A stretch of DNA of 7,616 bases, taken from the NCBI GenBank assembly GCA_034408875.1, contig JAWXCJ010000237.1, forward strand, positions 1-7,616, written 5' to 3'. This document shows, one piece after another, positions 5,171 to 7,616 of this stretch. Numbering within the stretch: the first letter of the stretch is position 1; each line of letters opens with the position of its first letter. Under the pieces are notes generated by a model that saw only the letters and a program-made list of their open reading frames with translations, was not told the DNA's origin and made no database searches. This stretch comes from JANNHK01 sp034408875 (GTDB lineage: Bacteria; Actinomycetota; Acidimicrobiia; IMCC26256; PALSA-610). The translations under genes and the position numbers were made by a program.

Positions 5171-6660
5171 TCCGCGCGCGGAGTTCGTGCTTGGGGACCT
5201 TGCCGCTGGGGTTGCGGGGGCATGACGTCGATGACTTCGATGCGTTCGGGAATCTTCTGCGTCATGAGGCCGACGCCCGTGCAGTGCTCGCGCACGTCGA
5301 GCATCGTCGGCGGGTCAGACGCGTCCTTGGGCACGACGAACGCGACGACCATTTCGCCTCGTCCCTCGTCGGGGATACCGAGCACGGCGACGTCGGCGAC
5401 CTTCGGGTGGCCGAAGAGCACGTCTTCGACTTCCTTGGCCGAGACGTTCTCGCCTTTGCGGATGATGATGTCCTTGATGCGCCCGGTGATGACGACGGCG
5501 CCGTGCTCGTCGAAGCGGGCCGTGTCGCCGGTGCGTAGGTAACCGTCGGCGGTGAACGCGTCGGCGTCGAGTGTGCTGTCGACGTAGCCGCGCATCACCT
5601 GCTCGCCCTTCACGACCAACTCACCCGTGTCGAGGATCTTCATCTCGACGCTCGGCGTCGGCGTTCCCTCGCCGTTGCGCTTCGAGTCGTCGGGCGCGTC
5701 GATGTCGGTCTGGCTGACGATCGGCGCCTCGGTCATGCCGTAGCCCGACGTGATACCCACCGACGTGGGGACCGCGGCCATCAGGTCGTCGTGCAGCTGC
5801 GGGGGCTTGGTCGAGCCACCCGACGGGAACGCCCGGATCGTCTTGTACGCGTCGGGGTTCGCCTTCGCCTCGGCGAGGAGTGCGGCGTGGATCGCCGGCG
5901 CACCGTTGCCCAGCGTGATCGCGCGCTTCGCGATCAGCTCGGTCGACGCGGCCGCGGTCCACGCTTCCATCAACACCGCGGCCGACCCGGTGAGCAGCGG
6001 CGTGAACACCCCGATGATGATGCCGCCGATGTGCGTGAACGGGAACGCGACGAGGGCGAGATCGTCGGCCACGACGTGCGTCTTGTGCGCATAGCCGATT
6101 GCACCCATGAGCGCGGACCGGTCGGTGTGTTGCACGCCCTTCGGCGCCGCGGTCGTGCCCGACGTGTAGAAGATCCAGCGCACGGGATAGCCGTAGTCGT
6201 CGGGCGCAGGTGCCGGCGACGCCGGGTCACCATCGGGCAAGACGTGATCGGCGACGAGCGTGTGCATGCCGTCGTTCTCGCCCGCGACGTGTTCGGCCAG
6301 GCCCGCGTAGTCGAAGTTGTTCCACGTCGACGGTGTGATCAACAGCTTGCAGTTCGTCTGCTTCGCGATGAACGACACCTCTCGGTAGCGGTAGATCGGA
6401 AGCATCGGGTTCTGCACCGCACCCAACCGGCACAGTGCGCCGACGAGCACGGCCGATTCGGTCCACGTCGGCAACTGCCACGACACGTTGACGCCGGGGC
6501 CGACACCGAGCCCGGCGAGTCCGGCGGCGGCCCGCTCGACGAGGCCGCGGTACTGCGCGAAGGTCGTTTCGCGGTCGCCGTCGTAGAGCATGACGCGGTC
6601 GGGCGTCGCGTCGGCCCGCCGCTCGATCAACTCCCAGATGGACGAAGCGTCGTCGAACAT
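5163..6660 (-). pseudogene. Acyl-CoA synthetase (AMP-binding), cyclohexanecarboxylate-CoA-ligase-like, with a one-base frameshift near the 3' end
   Basis: An ANL-superfamily adenylating enzyme that activates a carboxylic acid as acyl-AMP and then forms the CoA thioester. Motifs: phosphate loop YTSGTTAAPKG (165-175), GYGMTEAP (306-313), YLRTGD with D379, hinge GRIKDIIIRKGENVS (393-407), then the C-terminal lid domain. The segment WQLPTWTESAVL...NPMLPIYRYREVSF (61-97) resembles cyclohexanecarboxylate-CoA ligases. After M480-P481 the literal frame becomes PQPQRQGPQ and runs on to 4981 as nonsense antisense to the PuuD gene. Removing one base from the G5 run at 5216-5220 gives MPRNPSGKVPKHELRARIT and a stop at 5163-5165: 498 residues, normal for the family, with catalytic lysine K487 restored. 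Start: ATG at 6660 with GAGGAG at 6672-6677. It lies 16 bp after the SDR stop and is clearly co-transcribed. A sequencing error is as likely as a true mutation. Confidence 0.9.
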
Positions 6661-6676
6661 GGGGGGGTTTGCTCCT

Positions 6677-7420
6677 CTATACCGTGATGCCGCCGTCGAC
6701 CGACACGACCGCGCCGGTCATGTAGCGCGCGTCGTCGGAGGCGATGAACAGCACGACACCCGCGATCTCGTCGGGCGTGGAGTTCCCGAGCGGCGACATG
6801 ACCTTGCGGAACGCCTTCCACGACACACCTTCGGGCATTTCCATGAACGCCTCCTGGAGCGGCGTTTCGATGCCGCCCGGTGCGACCGCGTTCACGCGGA
6901 TACCGCGCTTGATGTACTCGTCGGCCAGGCACTTGGTGAGATGCACGACCCCGGCCTTCGACGCGCAGTACGCGGCGCTGTACGGCTGGGCCTTGATGCC
7001 GGCGTTCGACGCGATGTTGACGATGACGCCGCCGCCGTCGAGCAGGTACGGCAATGCGGCCTGCGCCACGAGGAACGTGCCGGTGAGGTTGACGCCGATG
7101 ATGCGCTGCCAGTCCTCGAACGCCACTTCGTGGGTGTGGGCGAACCGGCCGATGCCCGCACAGTTGACGACGATCTGGGGGCGCCCGAGTGCGGTCGCCG
7201 CACCGTCGACCGCGGCCTTGACCGAGTCGGGGTTCGCCACGTCGGTCTGGAAGGCGCGGGCCGCGTCACCGATCTCGGCGACGGTCTTCTCGGCCGCGTC
7301 CCCGGCGATGTCGAGACACCCAACCGTGGCCCCCTCGGCCGCCAACCGCATCGAGGTAGCCCGCCCCAGCCCGGATCCCGCGCCGGTCACGACCGCAACT
7401 CGCCCCTCAAAACGTCCCAT
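6677..7420 (-). CDS. SDR family NAD(P)-dependent oxidoreductase
   Basis: A 247-residue classical short-chain dehydrogenase. TGAGSGLG is at 12-19 (cofactor). D37 after the second strand suggests NAD. NCAG is at 86-89. The tetrad is N111, S138, Y151 and K155 (YCASK), followed by PGGIETPL and the C-terminal YMTGAVVSVDGGIT. It resembles the SDR at 2253 (15 of 21 residues match in the C-terminal SDDA...DGGIT segment), so the two may be paralogues. As first gene of a two-gene minus-strand operon with the acyl-CoA synthetase, it may oxidise a hydroxyacyl or alcohol intermediate in breakdown of the same acid; the substrate is unknown. The ATG at 7420 has no SD, but a TAGATT box lies 6 nt upstream, consistent with a leaderless start. 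All catalytic residues are present. Confidence 0.93.
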   Translation of the reverse strand: MGRFEGRVAVVTGAGSGLGRATSMRLAAEGATVGCLDIAGDAAEKTVAEIGDAARAFQTDVANPDSVKAAVDGAATALGRPQIVVNCAGIGRFAHTHEVAFEDWQRIIGVNLTGTFLVAQAALPYLLDGGGVIVNIASNAGIKAQPYSAAYCASKAGVVHLTKCLADEYIKRGIRVNAVAPGGIETPLQEAFMEMPEGVSWKAFRKVMSPLGNSTPDEIAGVVLFIASDDARYMTGAVVSVDGGITV

Positions 7421-7426
7421 GGCCGG

Positions 7427-7432
7427 AATCTA
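7427..7432 (-). promoter_or_regulatory. Possible -10 box (TAGATT) for the leaderless minus-strand operon
   Basis: Read on the minus strand, TAGATT lies 6 nt before the ATG at 7420 (TAGATT-ccggcc-ATG). It fits TANNNT and there is no SD between it and the ATG, so transcription would begin at the start codon. No convincing -35 hexamer was found at the usual distance. Confidence 0.45.
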
Positions 7433-7492
7433 ACAAGGCGTCAGATCGCGCCCCCGGGAAGCAAGCCGGCCCCGGACCACGTCGCCGCGGCC

Positions 7493-7616
7493 AAGAAGAA
7501 GGAGCGGAGGTGCCCCGATGCGGACAGTCATCCGAAGCCGCACGGGCGATAGAGCATCGGGGTCCGCAGCGACCAAGAAAGAAGAAGGAGCGGAGGTGCC
7601 CCGATGCGGACAGTCA
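7493..7616 (+). repeat. Perfect 38-bp direct repeat, period 86 bp, carrying an SD and start codon
   Basis: A 38-bp sequence at 7493-7530 recurs exactly at 7579-7616, ending at the window edge, so the second copy may be longer. Each copy reads AAGAAGAAGG, then AGCGGAGGTG, then CCCCGATGCGGACAGTCA. Each contains GGAGG (7506-7510, 7592-7596), a 7-nt spacer and ATG (7518, 7604). Flanking sequence before each copy is also related (CCAAGAA), with 4 extra bases in copy 2. Because 86 is not a multiple of three, the two ATGs are in different frames. Between the copies, GCATCGGGG (7554-7562) is an exact inverted repeat of CCCCGATGC (7513-7521 and 7599-7607). Confidence 0.9.
7518..7616 (+). CDS. Possible start of a small gene, running off the window
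   Basis: ATG at 7518 is preceded by GGAGG with ideal 7-nt spacing and opens a frame beginning MRTVIRSRTGDRASG that continues without a stop to the window end (33 codons seen). It is divergent from the SDR at 7420. The peptide is charged, with a Lys/Glu-rich stretch (TKKEEGAE), and no family is recognised. The repeated SD-ATG at 7592-7606 (also encoding MRTV) may be the true start of the downstream gene, with this one a duplicate, decoy or leader frame. The alternative GTG frame at 7510 is also open. Confidence 0.25.
   Translation, partial: MRTVIRSRTGDRASGSAATKKEEGAEVPRCGQS

Larger units (their letters stand above)
7421..7616. other. Right-end intergenic stretch with repeats
   Basis: About 196 bp upstream of the minus-strand SDR operon. 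It contains that operon's proposed -10, a GC-rich spacer (7440-7492) with nothing recognisable, and the 38-bp direct repeat described separately. A long plus-strand open frame running in from 6590 is antisense to the SDR and is not a gene. Confidence 0.6.

Noticed and set aside
4477..5538. 353-codon plus-strand frame overlapping the PuuD-like gene
   Set aside because: Extremely Arg-rich translation in the wrong frame across a gene with clear catalytic motifs.
6590..7552. Long plus-strand open frame (320 codons)
   Set aside because: Antisense to the second SDR, which has all catalytic motifs; translation is Arg/Asp/Val-rich and unrecognisable.
7493..7616. CRISPR array or integron attC site
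   Set aside because: Only two repeat copies are seen, and the period and internal SD-ATG do not fit CRISPR. No attC core-site sequences (GTTRRRY/RYYYAAC) are found at the right positions.

Overview
This is high-GC DNA (roughly two thirds G+C by eye). Every recognisable gene shows strong third-position G/C bias, and GTG starts occur. Several genes have a TANNNT -10-like box 6-8 nt before the start codon and no Shine-Dalgarno (SD) sequence, an arrangement typical of leaderless transcripts. Together these suggest an actinomycete (Actinomycetota). The mix of SDR oxidoreductases and a cyclohexanecarboxylate-CoA-ligase-like enzyme would fit an environmental lineage such as Acidimicrobiia, but that is only a guess. 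No rRNA, tRNA, CRISPR array or intact mobile element was seen.

Layout. Positions 1-182 hold no convincing gene but contain three near-identical copies of an ACCGGAACGAT-type repeat. Next come a GNAT acetyltransferase (183-644, +) and a small unknown protein (654-911, +). Two overlapping unknown genes, or one frameshifted gene, converge on them (1629-1156 and 1187-915, -). From 1705 a plus-strand run follows: a single-pass membrane protein of unknown function (1705-2256), an SDR dehydrogenase with an ATGA overlap (2253-3029), a type III glutamine-synthetase-like gamma-glutamyl-amine ligase (3052-4431) and a class I glutamine amidotransferase of the PuuD / peptidase C26 family (4505-5170). On the minus strand, converging on these, are a second SDR (7420-6677) and an acyl-CoA synthetase (6660-5163). 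The right end (7421-7616) holds an 86-bp-period direct repeat that carries a complete SD and start codon twice.

How the genes may work together. A glutamine-synthetase-like ligase beside a PuuD-type hydrolase is the signature of gamma-glutamylated amine catabolism: an amine is glutamylated, its carbon chain is oxidised, and the glutamate is removed by the hydrolase. No amine oxidase (PuuB) or aldehyde dehydrogenase (PuuC) is visible. The only oxidoreductase on the same strand is an SDR, which would suit a gamma-glutamylated amino alcohol better than a polyamine. That is inference. The minus-strand SDR and CoA ligase form a two-gene operon for activating and oxidising a carboxylic acid of unknown identity.

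Main anomalies. The acyl-CoA synthetase is frameshifted by one extra base in a G5 run (5216-5220) just before its catalytic-lysine motif. Removing that base restores a normal 498-residue protein. A second candidate frameshift (or translational overlap) joins 1156-1629 and 915-1187. The repeat clusters at both ends of the window are not explained by any gene found here.
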